Part shown: one piece after another, positions 1 to 12,262 of the stretch
Layout of the letters: each line of letters opens with the position of its first letter
Numbering within the stretch: the stretch's first letter is position 1
NCBI RefSeq assembly: GCF_019649055.1
Contig: NW_026570365.1
Span: 1-64,000, forward strand
Length of the DNA stretch: 64,000 nt
Direction: 5' to 3'
From: Paramacrobiotus metropolitanus
Taxonomy: Eukaryota > Tardigrada > Eutardigrada > Parachela > Macrobiotidae
The notes under the pieces: model-generated
Database searches by the model: none
What the model saw: only the letters and a program-made list of their open reading frames with translations
What the model was told of the DNA's origin: nothing
Program-made: the position numbers and the translations under genes

Positions 1-1722
1 TAGAAAATAGGGGTATACTTTGAGGGTGCTGGTTGGCCTCAAAAGCATAAATGCAAGCAAGATGGTTAAAGCATAAATTTCAAATGATCTTCATAATAAG
101 TACCTCCTGCCAATGCCGGATAATTTTTATTTGAACGGGCTATTGCCAAAAAATAAAGAGAATTTAGTATAATAATTTTTACGTACTGCATAGTACGTAG
201 TTGATAATCGATTAAAACAATCCTTTCCCTACCTCAAAAGGAAGTGTACGGAGTAAAGGGTAAACACTACCTTTCCCGGAAAGGTAGTGTACAGAGTGCT
301 CACATATAAAAAAACAGCGATCCTAAATCGGTTAATAGTGAAACTTTATTTTGTAATTTTATTGTCACGGATTCGCTTGAGTACTATTCTCTTGAGTATC
401 TGTGACTGTAAGTCAAAAACTGCACATCTGTATATCTGGGTGCCGTTCTTAATATGCTATTATATATTTTATAATTATTACATTATTATATAATTATTAT
501 ATACTATATCGGAGTGTGTAACTAAACGCAGTAGAAATCAAATTAGGCGATTACACAACATGCGTTCACGCATGTTGCGTAATCACTTAATACGATGGCA
601 TAACGTATTCGCATAATTATTGTTATTATAATATTGGAAGTGTAAAAATTAATTAGCTTTTTCAGATAGACCCGGGTAGTTCCCGGCAACGGCCAGTGAC
701 CACGACTTTCGCAAACTGTGCCCGTTAACGTTCTGCGAGTATTTAGTGGTTTACGGGGTATACCACACAGTCCACATCGAATATCAGAACAAGACAGCCT
801 TTCCACATTACATACAGACAAATGACGACAAGAACGTTTCATTTATACTGGGTATACTACCATATTTTTAAATTAGTAGTCATGGGCTTCTGAATCTGAG
901 GCGTTTAAAGGTAAAATATCAAAGCCTTTATGCTAGCGCTGTTGTCATACACCGTTAACAGAGAGATACTCCGAAAACGGAGGGGGCTACACTTTGAGCT
1001 AAGCTGGGGAAGACTTATACCGCAGATGGGCCTTCTGTTGCGGAGGACGCTTAAATTCGAAAAATGCGGTATTTCCAAGCGCAACTTACTATTTTTTTTC
1101 GGCGCTTCTAATTAATAACGCCCTTTGAGTGGTAACTTTAGGGCTGTCCCAATTCTTCAGACATGGCTGATGAGGGAACTTATTACAGAGGGAGGGCACC
1201 GATTGTGGGTAATGGATTGTTAGTTATTGCCGTACATATCTGTATATACGTAAGTCTATAATAAGGTGCATGACAATCACGGCCAAGAGCAGATTTTTTA
1301 TCCAGGAAGCTGGTCATCGTTGTGGTACAATTATACATAGAGCACTTAACAAGTTAACCAAGCATTTAAAGTAGCACTCCTCCATTTGCATCTTAACGGT
1401 TATGCCACAACAAGATGCATAATCACCGCGGTCAACATAAAGCCGACAACAGCTCACTGAGTTGACAACAGCTCACTGCCAAAAGAATTCCCTTTTTTTT
1501 ACGTTCTTCAAAAATTGATGATTTGTAACACTCTCTGGAATCGCAAAAGCTAAGGGTATACAAACTGCCTAAGTTAGGTATACTAATGTATTTAAATGTA
1601 ACTAAATAGGAGTATGAATGCCGCTAATAAAATTTGATAAAATTACTGAAGACATTTCACTGAGATAACTTTGGTTAACTAAGTTAACCAATGACAAGTT
1701 GCATGATAAAAATTCTACTTAC
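1..1722. other. AT-rich intergenic DNA, no supported gene
   Basis: I see no convincing exon here. The only structure I can point to is a near-perfect palindrome at about 264-290 (arms begin ACACTACC and end GGTAGTGT). It sits in a stretch that resembles the GGTAGTGTACCGAGTG part of the repeat near 10550, so it may be a remnant of the palindromic repeat family described below. Short ORFs in this stretch have no motif. Confidence 0.5.
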
Positions 1723-1882
1723 AAACTCCCTGTGTTGTCATGCTGGTGCAGCCCAGCGCAATCTGCAGCGCCGAGAGCACACGGATCGTCCTTAAAACAC
1801 CCAAAATGGAGCCGCTCACCCCCGAACTGAGACCACCATGGTCAAACTGGCGGAATTCTTGCGGTGCCGGTAATGTCGTCAT
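1723..1882 (-). CDS. first exon of a small membrane protein (MS4A/tetraspan-like?)
   Basis: On the minus strand an ATG at 1882 opens 53 codons that end at a canonical donor (GTAAGT, plus positions 1717-1722), phase 1. The peptide starts MTTLPAPQEF, is hydrophilic for about 25 residues, then has a hydrophobic segment containing LRTIRVLSALQIALG. That resembles the beginning of the first membrane span of CD20/MS4A-like or MARVEL-type proteins, where a basic residue pair precedes LQIxLG. I did not find a matching second exon at lower coordinates, so the gene is incomplete here. The call rests on codon openness, the donor and the hydrophobic stretch only; an unrelated membrane protein is equally possible. 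Confidence 0.35.
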
Positions 1883-2918
1883 TGTGACCGATGTTTGCTC
1901 TAATAAAAACAGCAACAGCTGTTCACTAAACAGAGTCGTTAGGGAATGCAAAAATTTTACATACAAATGCTCGTTTAAAAGGCGGCATCGTGACACGACA
2001 GAATGAATAATTGCAAGTACAGATGCACAGCAAAGTTTACGGGGAAGCATGGCGTCGACGAAAAATATCTCAACAGCTCCGCACTTGATCTGTCACGCAT
2101 AAATGGAAACTGCACGCGGGGGCGAGACATAAACTAATTAACGATTGGTTTAACCAGGGCTTGTTCTGGTATGCAAATCACCCGCCAATTAATTTGCGCA
2201 AAAACCGATTCGGAATGATTAGCCATCCCGTTCCCAAAACGCTGATGTCGCCCCTGAAGGGGTACATGCCACACGAAATACCGCCATGCCTAATAGTCAC
2301 AGCAGCGCCAAAAAGGAATGGTTGTTCTTCGCGCTTTAACAGCATACGCTAATAGAATGCCCTGAATTAAGCTCCGCCATCAGAAAAGTTATGGGTCCAC
2401 TGGGTCGAAAGGTTCTTAATTTTGCCGGTATATCCAAACCCGATGTGTCGAAATTCCCAACTCTTGTTAAACCCTTAACAACCATCTCTAGAGAGTATAA
2501 AGTGCAGGCGGTTCTCTTATGCTTTGAGAACAAAAGCAAAGATGGTGAAAAACATCAACAAAATACAGAACTGTTTGACGTTTGCGATTGTGTGTGCATG
2601 GCTGAGGATGTATTGACCACCATTCCTTGTATCGAGGGTCGGCGAGCGACATGGTCACCTCGCACTCACCTGAGCAATGCCAACCGATCGTTGTTATCGT
2701 TCGAGTATACAGTGCACACTCCACTGTATGTACTGTACGTACGGCACTATATGTTTCTGCAAGGCCGGTGATTTATTTCCTCCGTAAAGATACAACGAGA
2801 ACAATTACACCCTATATGCGTCTTTGTTTCCCTGTTACATTTTTTACTGAAGGTGCGCGCGCGCAGGCCAGCGGTGCTGAAATGTACAAAGATTTACGGT
2901 TCACATTACATTCAAAAT

Positions 2919-3109
2919 ATAAGGGGCAAAACTAAACGTGTTCCCCTGTTCTGCTGCCGTCGCCCGGCTGGAGTTTTACGTTGTGGCTAAACATGGAGCT
3001 TATGTACCGCGCCAGATTTAACCATATGTACTGCCGTAACGTCACACTCCAGGCGGGTGACGGCAGCAGTACAGGGGAACGGTAGAACGCGTTTACTTTC
3101 GCCCCTTAT
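2919..3109. mobile_element. MITE-like element with about 55-bp inverted repeats
   Basis: The left end (ATAAGGGGC...) and the right end (...GCCCCTTAT) are reverse complements over about 55-60 bases. One 8-base gap separates the arms' alignment, and both include CTGCTGCCGTC and end near a CCTGGAG-type core. The centre is about 70 unique bases and there is no ORF. This is the architecture of a non-autonomous DNA transposon. The target duplication is not clear; the flanking ACAAAGATTT at 2887 and 3112 lies outside the inverted repeats and may be chance. Confidence 0.65.
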
Positions 3110-6100
3110 TTACAAAGATTTTTATTCATGGGCTACACCGCAGTGCATACTTCTATAAATAGCCGCGTATTACATACTTCTCCTCCTCTGTACTCCTCTG
3201 TAAAGTGTAAATTCTCCTTTATATGAACTACGGTTACAAACAGCTCCTTACCGCAGCTAGCTATGCCTATCTGTTAAGCGCCAGAGTCGCGCTTAGCCTG
3301 TACTTATTGTACTTCCTGTACTTATTGTACTTATTGTACTTCCTGTATTTATTGTACTTCCTTTACTTTAGGCCAGCAAATTAATCTGCAAGCTTGTACA
3401 CTGTACATACGGCGCACTCGAAGATTAGAGTGCTCGTCTACGTTTGTACGCGGTAGGTACTACGTACATTCTGTATGTTTTTCACATGCCACACGAGTGT
3501 AGATAACCAATACAGTAAAATAACAATAGTTTTCATAGTCATTCTACATTATTTGTAAACTGTAAGTACTCGATCTCGGACATTTTCAACTTGACAAAAC
3601 AAACGAGTTTCGTACAGCAGTACACTGGCTAAGCAACCAGGCTCGAGATTTGGATATGGCAACGCCAAAATTTTCTCACATAAGAATGTTCAAACTGAAT
3701 ACTGCTAGGTACGCCGTCCGATCGCAGTCGTACGTACTACATGGTAACATAATTATTCTGTACAGTTAAACAGTATACTATACCATTTGCTTGGAATCTG
3801 ACTCAGATAACAGGTAGACTGTAAGTGCGAAAATTTAAATGCAAACCAGTTTTGCTGATACGGTACACTTGTACAGTTACGCTCCAGTGGCAGTGAAGAC
3901 GGGTCAATCGATTCCTGTGCTGATGGATACAAATGGATGGGCAGCAGTGTATGAGCCATTGGACCTTCGGTAGTACTTTCAACTGACATTGGCAGTCAAT
4001 TTGCTGGGTAGCTCATGCGCTAAGCTGTCCGGCCGGCACTTATAGTGTACTACCAGGAAACGTATGAGTGATATGCCAGAGCAAAGAGACACCTGGATGG
4101 CAGTACGGTTGTTGGCCAAACCTTGTAGCCGGAAACTGACCCGGACAGTGATTTTACCGCTTCAACTGTAAAATCGTTTATAGAGCGTCAATTTCCCTAT
4201 TTAATTCAACAGAAGCAAATCTAAAAAGAGAAACAAAATAGTATTACAAAGTGTGAACTCGCTTTTAGCGGGCACCAGATGCTTAAATATAAAAAAATAA
4301 TATATCATCATAATAATACTCATACATGTATTACCAATAATACAACCAAGGCAGTCCATTACATCTGCCGGTAGTAATACGAGTAGATGTCTGTAGAGTT
4401 CTGATAGGAACTAATACTTGCACCTCTAATACGGGTACCGAAACGAGTGTATAAATGAATCAGGAATCAAAACCTCGTGCCACTTCAACCTTTACAATAA
4501 CCAATCAGTACTGGAAAAACTTGTTTCATTAATTAGCAAATATCGTATGTTTTTTATTATTTCGGCATTCACATTTCGAAACGGAATTCTCAATAGGATT
4601 TTTTGCAGAGCCACATTATAGCAAATCTCATACTACTACGATGAATATTACTACATACTTTGTAGATGTTAAATCTTTTTAACGGATGCGATACTCAAGG
4701 ATACTCACAGTACCGTGCTCCTGTTTTTTAATCCCAAAGCGTTGAAAATTACAACGTTAATGCCCAAAATATACTGTGCAACAACTGTGAAGCAACTGTG
4801 AAAAATTAGGCGCGATTAATTTTATATCGGTCTTTTGTCTGCTTCAGCAGTCTAATATGCTTTTTATAAGTAATAAGTTGTGCCGCAATACGCGTGACTG
4901 GCAAAATTCATCGGATGACTCGGTAACCATAACAGTTGCACCAAGCGCGAGTGATAGCCAGCTAATACACTCTGTTTTAAATCAATATTTTATTTCAACT
5001 GAAAAGTACGAGTATAGTAAATGGGTGTTTTCGAGCTTTTTAATCAGAAATTACTGCAACCTCTTAACATCTCGCTTTTGCGCTGTCCTAGCGCTAAATC
5101 TAGTTACTGTATGACCAAGGAAGTGTTCCCGTGAACCTGTATCTGATCTCGCCCTTCCTAGACGTAGCTGGAACAAAACGTTAAAGAAAATTATAAAAAA
5201 TCGCGTTAACTATGGCAAAATAACCTTCAATAAATTATCATGTAATCCTGCAACAACTTCGCTTATAAGACCATGCAGTGTCCGCGTGTTCCTAATTTAC
5301 ATGCTTTTTTATTATTTTTCAAAAAATGTATGGATTAACAGGAACAGATTAATTAAGTATTCGGTTCAACCTTTGACAACCAATACTTAATTTGGGATAC
5401 ACAAACAAAATCATATTATACTGTACTACTGGGGGAAGGATTAATGAACTACGAGTACCCTAAAAAATTTTGCTGCCGTGTCATGCTACTGCAGTTAAGC
5501 TTTTCTCTGGTTCTGCTAAAAAAATCTTAATATTTCTAGTATTTCTGCTTGGTAGTTTTCGTTCTGTATCACATTTCGTAATCCCGTGTCCCGGGTAGAA
5601 TTTGAGGAGCAGAGAACATGATAATGTCAGCATGTACCTACGCATTATCCACTAGTAAACTACGTTTCGCTATTTGATACTTCCGGTACAGTAACGAATA
5701 TTCTTCAGCACGGATCAGTATGTACGCTTTTCATTATCAGATTCCATAGCCGTTCTACAATAGCCATAATTATGCTGTCCATAAACTGAAGAATCTCGAA
5801 CATTAAGGCAACCAAACATTTCAGTGTGCAAGGTAGAGAATTTTTACCTTAATGCACCGTCTTCGCGGTGATTGTGCAGTCTTCCCGTACCTATGAGTTT
5901 TGTAAAAAATTTTTGGATAACAACATTAATCAGGCAGCCAGTTGTGTTACTTATAATGCGATCTGACATACGGCCACCGGCGGTATCGTACATTTCACGT
6001 TGCAGAACACAAATTTTCTTTCAAATTGCGGTCGGCTTGTACCTCTGTAGTGCCATCAAAGTTGTCTGCAGTAAGACTGCATGCACAGTTTCACGTGGAT

Positions 6101-6311
6101 AGCGAATGATAATCCAGCACCTTTTATAGTTATTCTGCAGAGAAAATCTCTCACTAATTCTGCGCTAAAAGTGCGCTGTGGTGCGGTATCACCTAAAGGC
6201 ATTTTTAACTCAAAAGTCAAGCTTCCGCTTAAACTGGTGTTAACGCTATTTCCGTCTTGTTTGTTTTTCACGCGCAGTGATCCGTAAGCAAGAAAAAGCA
6301 TCAAAATTATC
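3110..6311. other. intergenic, no supported gene
   Basis: This stretch is AT-rich. A short tandem array of TGTACTTATT/TGTACTTCC units lies at about 3299-3365. Open stretches at 3753-3989 (minus), 4857-5114 and 5872-6102 (plus) have no recognisable motif and no paired splice signals I trust. Part of the last 300 bases is the upstream region of the sugar transporter, but I see no clear core promoter. Confidence 0.5.
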
Positions 6312-7889
6312 ATGTTTGAACACAGCCACCTTACTTTCCGCTTAGCCCTGGCCTTACTGGCCGCCACCTTTGGGACCTGGTTCACGCACAGTTTCAGCAT
6401 GTCGGCTCTCAACGTTCCGCAGTTTATCGTGCAGAACTGGATCCGCTCCGTCAAATGCCATCGTTTCGGTGGCATTTTCCGCGGCAACTATATCACCGGC
6501 AATTTAACCAACGCCGATTACTTCACCAACGCCACTGCCGATCCTACCCTGGCGCTGTGGTGTAGCGCCATCCCATCTCAACAAAAAGCGCGGGTGCTGA
6601 GTGATAACACGGAACTGAACACCCTGTGGGCGTTGTTTTCCTCCATGTTGTGCGTCGGCGCCCTCTTCGGGACGCTGCTGACCAATCCCCTGATCCGCTG
6701 CGTCGGGGTCAAACGGTCTCTGATGTGCGGAGCTGTGGTGCTGGCCGCCGGTTGCGTCATGTGTTCGTTCGCACCACTGGCGGCAGCGTGGGAGCTCTTT
6801 CTCGTCGGACGGATTGTCATAGGACTGGGAATCGGGGTGGGCTCCGTGGTAGCCCCTGTCTATACGGCGGAGATCACCCCTCCGGACCTGCGGGGTGCCG
6901 CTGGAACCCTACCGCCGATTATGTACGTGCTGGGATTAATCGCCACCACGGCAATCGGATTCCCGTCGGCGCTGGGGACGGAAACGGGGTGGCCGTGGTT
7001 GGTCAGCGTTGTACTTATCCCGGTGGCGGTGTCCTGTATTGCGCTTCCATTTTGCCCGGAGAGCCCGCGGTATCTTTACATGGAGAATAACGATGTGCAG
7101 CATGCCACGGCAGCGCTGGCATGGTTTCGTGGCACCTCCGACATCCAGGACGAAATCGAGCAGATGCACATGGAAGTTAACCACATGAAAGGAATGCGGA
7201 AGGTGTCGGTGTGGGGCCTCTTCACCGATCCGTACCTGCGGAAAATCACCGTCCTGACCGCCGTCCCCATGCTGGTCCACCAGTTCTGCGGATTCCAGTG
7301 CGTGATTTTCTATTCCACGTCCATCTTCGACAGCGTGGGACTGCGACAGTTGTATTCCGTATACGCCACGATGGGCGTCTGGTGCTGCTACTTCGCCTCG
7401 TTATTCATCTCGATGTTCCTGGTGGACCGGTTGGGACGCCGGACATTGCTGCTGATCAGCCAGTGCGGGATGATCGTCGCCCTTATCCTCTTTGTTATTT
7501 TTGCTAGTATAACGGAGAGCGGTGTCGAGGGAACGGAGTATGGAAGTGCAGCGTGTCTGCCGTTCTTTATTGTGTGCTTTGCGCTGGGCTCGGCGGCAAT
7601 TCCCTGGATCCTCCCCGGGGAACTGTTTCCACAGGAGGCCCATAGCTCCGCGGCCAGCTTTACTGCGTCAGTGTGTTGGGCGTCCGCCATCCTGACGACC
7701 TTTTTGTTCCCGATTGTGCAGCATGCGGCGAAGCAGTACACGTTTCTGATTTTTGCCGGTTTGGTCATTCTGGGAACAGTGCATGTGGCCTGGAAGTTGC
7801 CGGAAACTAAAGGAAAAACTATTGATGAGATACAGACATATTTGCATGATGAAAGACTTATTAGCGAGCATGCGTTGCATGAGTGAACG
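6312..7889 (+). CDS. SLC2/GLUT-like sugar transporter, intronless
   Basis: A single uninterrupted ORF encodes 524 residues, the usual length of facilitative sugar transporters with twelve membrane spans in the plasma membrane. Diagnostic motifs are in the family order: an AEITPPDLRG block near residues 186-195, PESPRYL at 249-255, the QFCGFQ segment of TM7 near 324, DRLGRR at 372-377, a PWILPGELFPQE block around 431-442, and PETKG at 497-501 before a short cytoplasmic tail. NLT at about 64 and NAT at 73 are likely N-glycosylation sites in the long first extracellular loop, as in GLUTs. The substrate (hexose or polyol) cannot be read. The ATG at 6312 is chosen because it directly precedes TM1. 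The ORF is clearly more GC-rich than its AT-rich surroundings and has no intron, unlike the other genes here, which suggests a retrogene or a lineage of intronless copies. Confidence 0.93.
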
Positions 7890-8935
7890 GCGCGCAACGC
7901 CCTGAGGGAAAACTGCGCTCGATGCATCTTTACTGAAAAGAACGGTTTTGCAATAGGAGTCAATGCTCCGTAGCAACGTTTGTCATACAGTTTGCCTTTG
8001 TACCACTTTGCTGCTTTGTGGCAGCAGCCTGAAAATTAAAGCGATGGAAAACCGTTGCCGACAAATATGAAGCACTGCTCAATTCGAAACAATCATTTTG
8101 CAAATATTAGAGGAAATAGTCGCGTTACCTACCATCGGCGTGAACCATTCCGTAAAAGTGTTACGCTTAAATAAAGAAATTTAAATTAAAAATAAAATTA
8201 TTCTAAAAAAATTTAAAAAAATTAAATTAAATTAAATCAACATCCAAAACATTTATTCATTAGATAATAACTAAACCCTCTGCAACTTGGAACTGAAGTA
8301 ATTAGCTTGTTTTTGATAAATAAATACCAAGGTATTCAAACGGAAGTATGTATGTTTTCGCAGATGGTTGGCTAAATAGCGTGTTGGGCATTTGGTAGCA
8401 CATTCCGGTCAAAACGCGCTTTGGTTATTTTGTTAGACTGCAGTTACGCCCATCTCGCTGCTTTGTTAATCTTCCTGCTATTCTCCGAATACTACAGAAC
8501 CTAAAAATTTTTACGTTGTCTGCATGTACTGTGTAATGCAGATACAGCAACACAAACACTGATAAGGATTAAAATGTGCTATGTATTGTGGCTTCGGTAC
8601 CACTACAGACCTTAACACAACATTAAAATTTTAGCAACGCCAGTTTGTGCGATATTCCGTGGTTAAATTACTAACAAACTGCCAACTGGGCACTACGACG
8701 AAATAATAACTTATATGATGAGAATATTGGATCTTTAATGTCGCGATCGAATGTTTTGGTATGCTTGTAGCTTATTTTCATTTCAGAAAAGAAATAGGTA
8801 TTTGTCAATTTCAGGAAAATTTTATGAACATCATGTTGATTTACTGTAGATTCGACTTATTATAGCCATGTGTCCATTTTAAACGCCGTATGTCGACAAC
8901 CGAACTTGTGTACGCGTACAAACGGTTCTCAAAGG
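7890..8935. other. AT-rich 3' flank, no gene
   Basis: The likely 3' UTR and flank of the transporter contain AATAAA-type sequences near 8170-8175, followed by A/T-rich runs at 8175-8260. I see nothing else that can be supported. Confidence 0.45.
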
Positions 8936-9115
8936 GTGAAGCACGGAATAAAAAAACTGCAAAAGATGGTGCACGGAGTAAAAGATAGTGATTAGTAGGG
9001 TACGGAGTAATCATTGATTATTTCATACAAGCACCATAGCTGGCGGCTTTTATTACGGGAAATGGCCCGGTACATGGTGCCTAATTTGGGTACATACGCG
9101 AAAACATCAAGTCAA
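8936..9115 (+). repeat. partial copy of the palindromic repeat family
   Basis: About 180 bases closely match 10496-10675. Shared blocks include GAAGCACGGAATAAAAA / TAAAGCACGGAATAAAAA, ATTATTTCATACAAGCACC, and GGAAATGGCCCGGTACATGG followed by GTGCCTAATTTGGG. Only the outer part of one arm is present, and the match stops after the CATACGCGAAAACATC segment. Confidence 0.8.
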
Positions 9116-9782
9116 TGTATATGAATCCTTCAACTATAAATGACAGAAATCGTGCTAAAAAGGGGTTTTGGACTGCGCGTATCAGTCGAATCATACCAGC
9201 TAAATGACAAAGAAGCTGATGGCCAAAAGAACCACATGTACACCAGCCTTTTCGCTGAAATCCAGCAGAATGGTCGATGCTGCGTAAAACGTCCTGTAGA
9301 CTGTATCCTCATTTCGGCCGGCGGCACCTTTGATGAATCCACTACTACGTGGGGCTGCCGGCGGCATACAATCACGGCGGCATTGTAATATACTTTAGTA
9401 AAACATGACATCACTCCAGCCATTCAGCGATCTTTATGGTATCGGTGCCCGAACCGAAGTATTCTTTTGTGGTAGTTGTGCAGCGCTCAGAAGTGAACTT
9501 AGGTACTGCATACAGAATGTATTTCGTACCATAATATGAAAATCTGATCGATTGCGTCGCACTTTGTGATACTTTTTGTTACCAGTTAGTGGCAGTTACA
9601 CATGCCGACTAGCTTTGGTACGTAAGCGATGACACCTTGGAAATAACAAAAACTCATTTATTAAATTATTTTTCATATGTGGGTTGTTAGGATTTCCGCT
9701 GTGAATACGGCATGCTAGCTAAAATGTTCTCACGCTAGCTTTATAAAAAAAGGAAAGGGCGATTCTTTCGGTGCACTATGCC

Positions 9783-9965
9783 CAGGGCCGTGGCGAGGGC
9801 GGGGGGGGGGGGCGCGCTACCCCCCTTCCGGGAAAAAAGTGTTAAAATTTCCCATACTTCGTATAAAATTTAAAAAAATCGGGACTGGCGCATTCGGCGC
9901 CATACTTCGCCCTCGGGAAGAACAATAGCGCCCCCCACCCTCCCGAAAAGCTCGCGACGGCCCTG
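9783..9965. mobile_element. hAT-type MITE with 8-bp target duplication
   Basis: The left end reads CAGGGCCGTGGCGAG and the right end is its near reverse complement (CTCGCGACGGCCCTG). The flanking 8 bases are ACTATGCC on the left (9775-9782) and ACTATTCC on the right (9966-9973), a 7/8 duplication. An 8-bp duplication with CAGGG-starting termini is the signature of the hAT superfamily. At 183 bp and with no ORF, the element is non-autonomous. It includes a run of about eleven G at 9800. Confidence 0.82.
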
Positions 9966-10495
9966 ACTATTCCCATCCGTGATTTCTCACTACGGGCTTT
10001 GAGAATGCAGACTGACCTTGACACAAAGCCATCTTTCCTTGCCGTAGCATCCCAAGCCACCACAGGTCACAGAAAACTTGAGCGCATGGAGCTGTATTTT
10101 GGAACACCAAGATACGAAAGATGGGTGAATGCATAAAACATCTCCAATGATATCGAAAACCGGTGACCTGACCTAAAACCACATAAATTGTCTACATTTT
10201 TGGAGTAGTACATCAATATTCGAGATGATTTTGTTGGCAAACTGCTAAACGATGAAACTCGACGAAGAAAAACCGGCACGCGAACGCCGAAAGCTCCTTA
10301 CTCACGGGACAGCGATTTTGTCACATCAGATGATGTTCTATACTGCGCGGTTATCACAGCTGTTAAGAACAAAGTGACAGTTCCGGGAATCACTTTGATG
10401 TGAATAGTTCAAAAAATTAAAGGTCGTGCACACAGGATAAATGTAGTACCGAATGGTGGAGCGCGGAGTCAAATGTAGCGCTCGAAAAGATAGAA

Positions 10496-11312
10496 AAGGG
10501 TAAAGCACGGAATAAAAAAACTGCAAAAAATGGTGCAAGGAGTAAAAGATTGTGAAAGGTAGTGTACCGAGTGGTCATTAATTATTTCATACAAGCACCA
10601 AAGCTGGTGGCTTTTATTAAGGGAAATGGCCCGGTACATGGTGCCTAATTTGGGTACATACACGAAGACATCCACTTTCGCGAACTCCCAAACACTTTTC
10701 TGCATCGCTTTGTTGCATTCCGAAGCCAAATGATTTGTGTACATTGGTGTGAAAACCATTTGTGCGCGCAACATCCGGTTGGGAATTTATGAGCGAAATA
10801 AGATTACGAAAAGTTTAAATGCAAGAAGGTGTACCAAAAGTCTCATTGTGAAGCGATCTCTTCCAAATGTTGCAGAAAAAGGCACATAAGTATAAAGATC
10901 GTTTTGACACGCAAACAGAATTTTGGTATTTCTTCCAATTTTAAAATGAATTTTAAAATTTTTTAAATTCATTCTAAAATTTGAAAATCATCATGGAAAC
11001 CTGGTTCCGTGTCGAAACGATCTTTATTCTTATATACCGTTTTGCGCAAAACTTTAAAAAGATCGCTTCATAATGAGACTTTTGGTACACCTGCTTGCAT
11101 TTAAACTATTCGTAATCTTATTTCGCCCATAACTTCCCAACCGGATGTTGCGCGCACAATTTAACGGTTTTCGCACCAATGTACACAAATCATTTGGCTA
11201 CAGAAAGCAATAAAACGATGCAAAAAAGTGTTTAGGAGTGTGCAAAAGTGGTTGTTTTCGTATATGTACCCAAATCTGGCAACATGTACCGGGCCAATTC
11301 CCTTTACACCTG
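10496..11312. repeat. large palindromic (fold-back) repeat, fullest copy
   Basis: A left arm (about 10620-10945) and a right arm (about 10985-11312) are imperfect reverse complements around an AT-rich centre of A/T-only words near 10945-10985. Matching landmarks are GTGCGCGCAACATCCGGTT on the left and AACCGGATGTTGCGCGCAC on the right, and the paired blocks GGTGTACCAAAAGTCTCATT and AATGAGACTTTTGGTACACC. The left side carries an extra outer 120 bases (10496-10620) that also occurs at 8936. No transposase-like ORF is present; the ORFs in the arms are by-products of the symmetry. Confidence 0.85.
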
Positions 11313-12262
11313 TTTTCCTTTTGTTTCCCTCATCTACTTAATTTTATAAAATCAAATTTTAAATGAGATCAGGACCGATCTAAGCTTTCCATACATTTCC
11401 GCGTTTACGTTCACCATCCAATAAACATTTCTTTTTACACAACAACAACGGATCTTTTGGGTTGGTCAGATGTTATCGACCATTTTAAAATAGCTTACAA
11501 ATAACCAGTTCGATAAATAACTCCTTGCAGAATGCCAGGAACATGATGACTGGTGTAGCTGCTTGTATTTTGACGGCGCTGAACGCATTCGCCGAACATG
11601 ATAACCAGTTTACTGCTCTTCGAGTTCGGCTTCCATAACTTTGACATTGCATTTCATAAAATAAACTTGTAAAATTGGAAATGGTTTAATAATTTCTATA
11701 GTAATTACCGCGCCTAAGGCTTAGGTGGGTGGTATAGTACTGTATGTGGGATGGTCGATGCCAGCCAGTTGGTCTGTATAATGAAAAGCACTGATGGAGA
11801 GGAGCGACTGCTTTAAACAGAGTGTCACATCCAACACCCGTCCTCGTATGTTGATCCGCAGCATACACACAACTCCACGTAAACACCACAGTTACAATCT
11901 AAGCAGCCGGCATAACATGCTTATTTTCCCGCGACTATTAGGTAGCATACCATCATTCCTTTTCTGTGTATTCTTAGCCATATGATTTCTCTCCGACCCC
12001 AATAAAGTGGGTTGATCCACACGTCTGCCACTTTTATGGCGCTTCCAGTGCAAATCGCAGGCTTATTTATTCCGGTCTAAAAAGAATCGCGTTAAGGATA
12101 TTCCGTGGTAATGCTTCTTTAATACAGTCGTTTAAACCGACTTCGCCACGTTAGTCCGCTGTGCGTGGATTTCTATTAATCCTCCGAGGTGAATCGGCTG
12201 TAGAGATACACCTGTCTTTTTTACTGCGGTTGTTACACAATTGATTGTGATATCCATAGGTC
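11313..12262. other. intergenic region and probable GPCR upstream region
   Basis: No exon is supported here. The last few hundred bases before the receptor ATG at 12263 probably include its promoter and 5' UTR, but I cannot point to a TATA box or initiator with confidence. Confidence 0.4.

Noticed and set aside
6578-7976. Several 60-190-codon ORFs antisense or out of frame with the sugar transporter
   Set aside because: They shadow the GC-rich transporter reading frame and have no motifs.
9140-9388. 82-codon plus-strand ORF next to the repeat at 8936
   Set aside because: It has no motif, no splice partner and lies beside a repeat fragment; it cannot be separated from chance.
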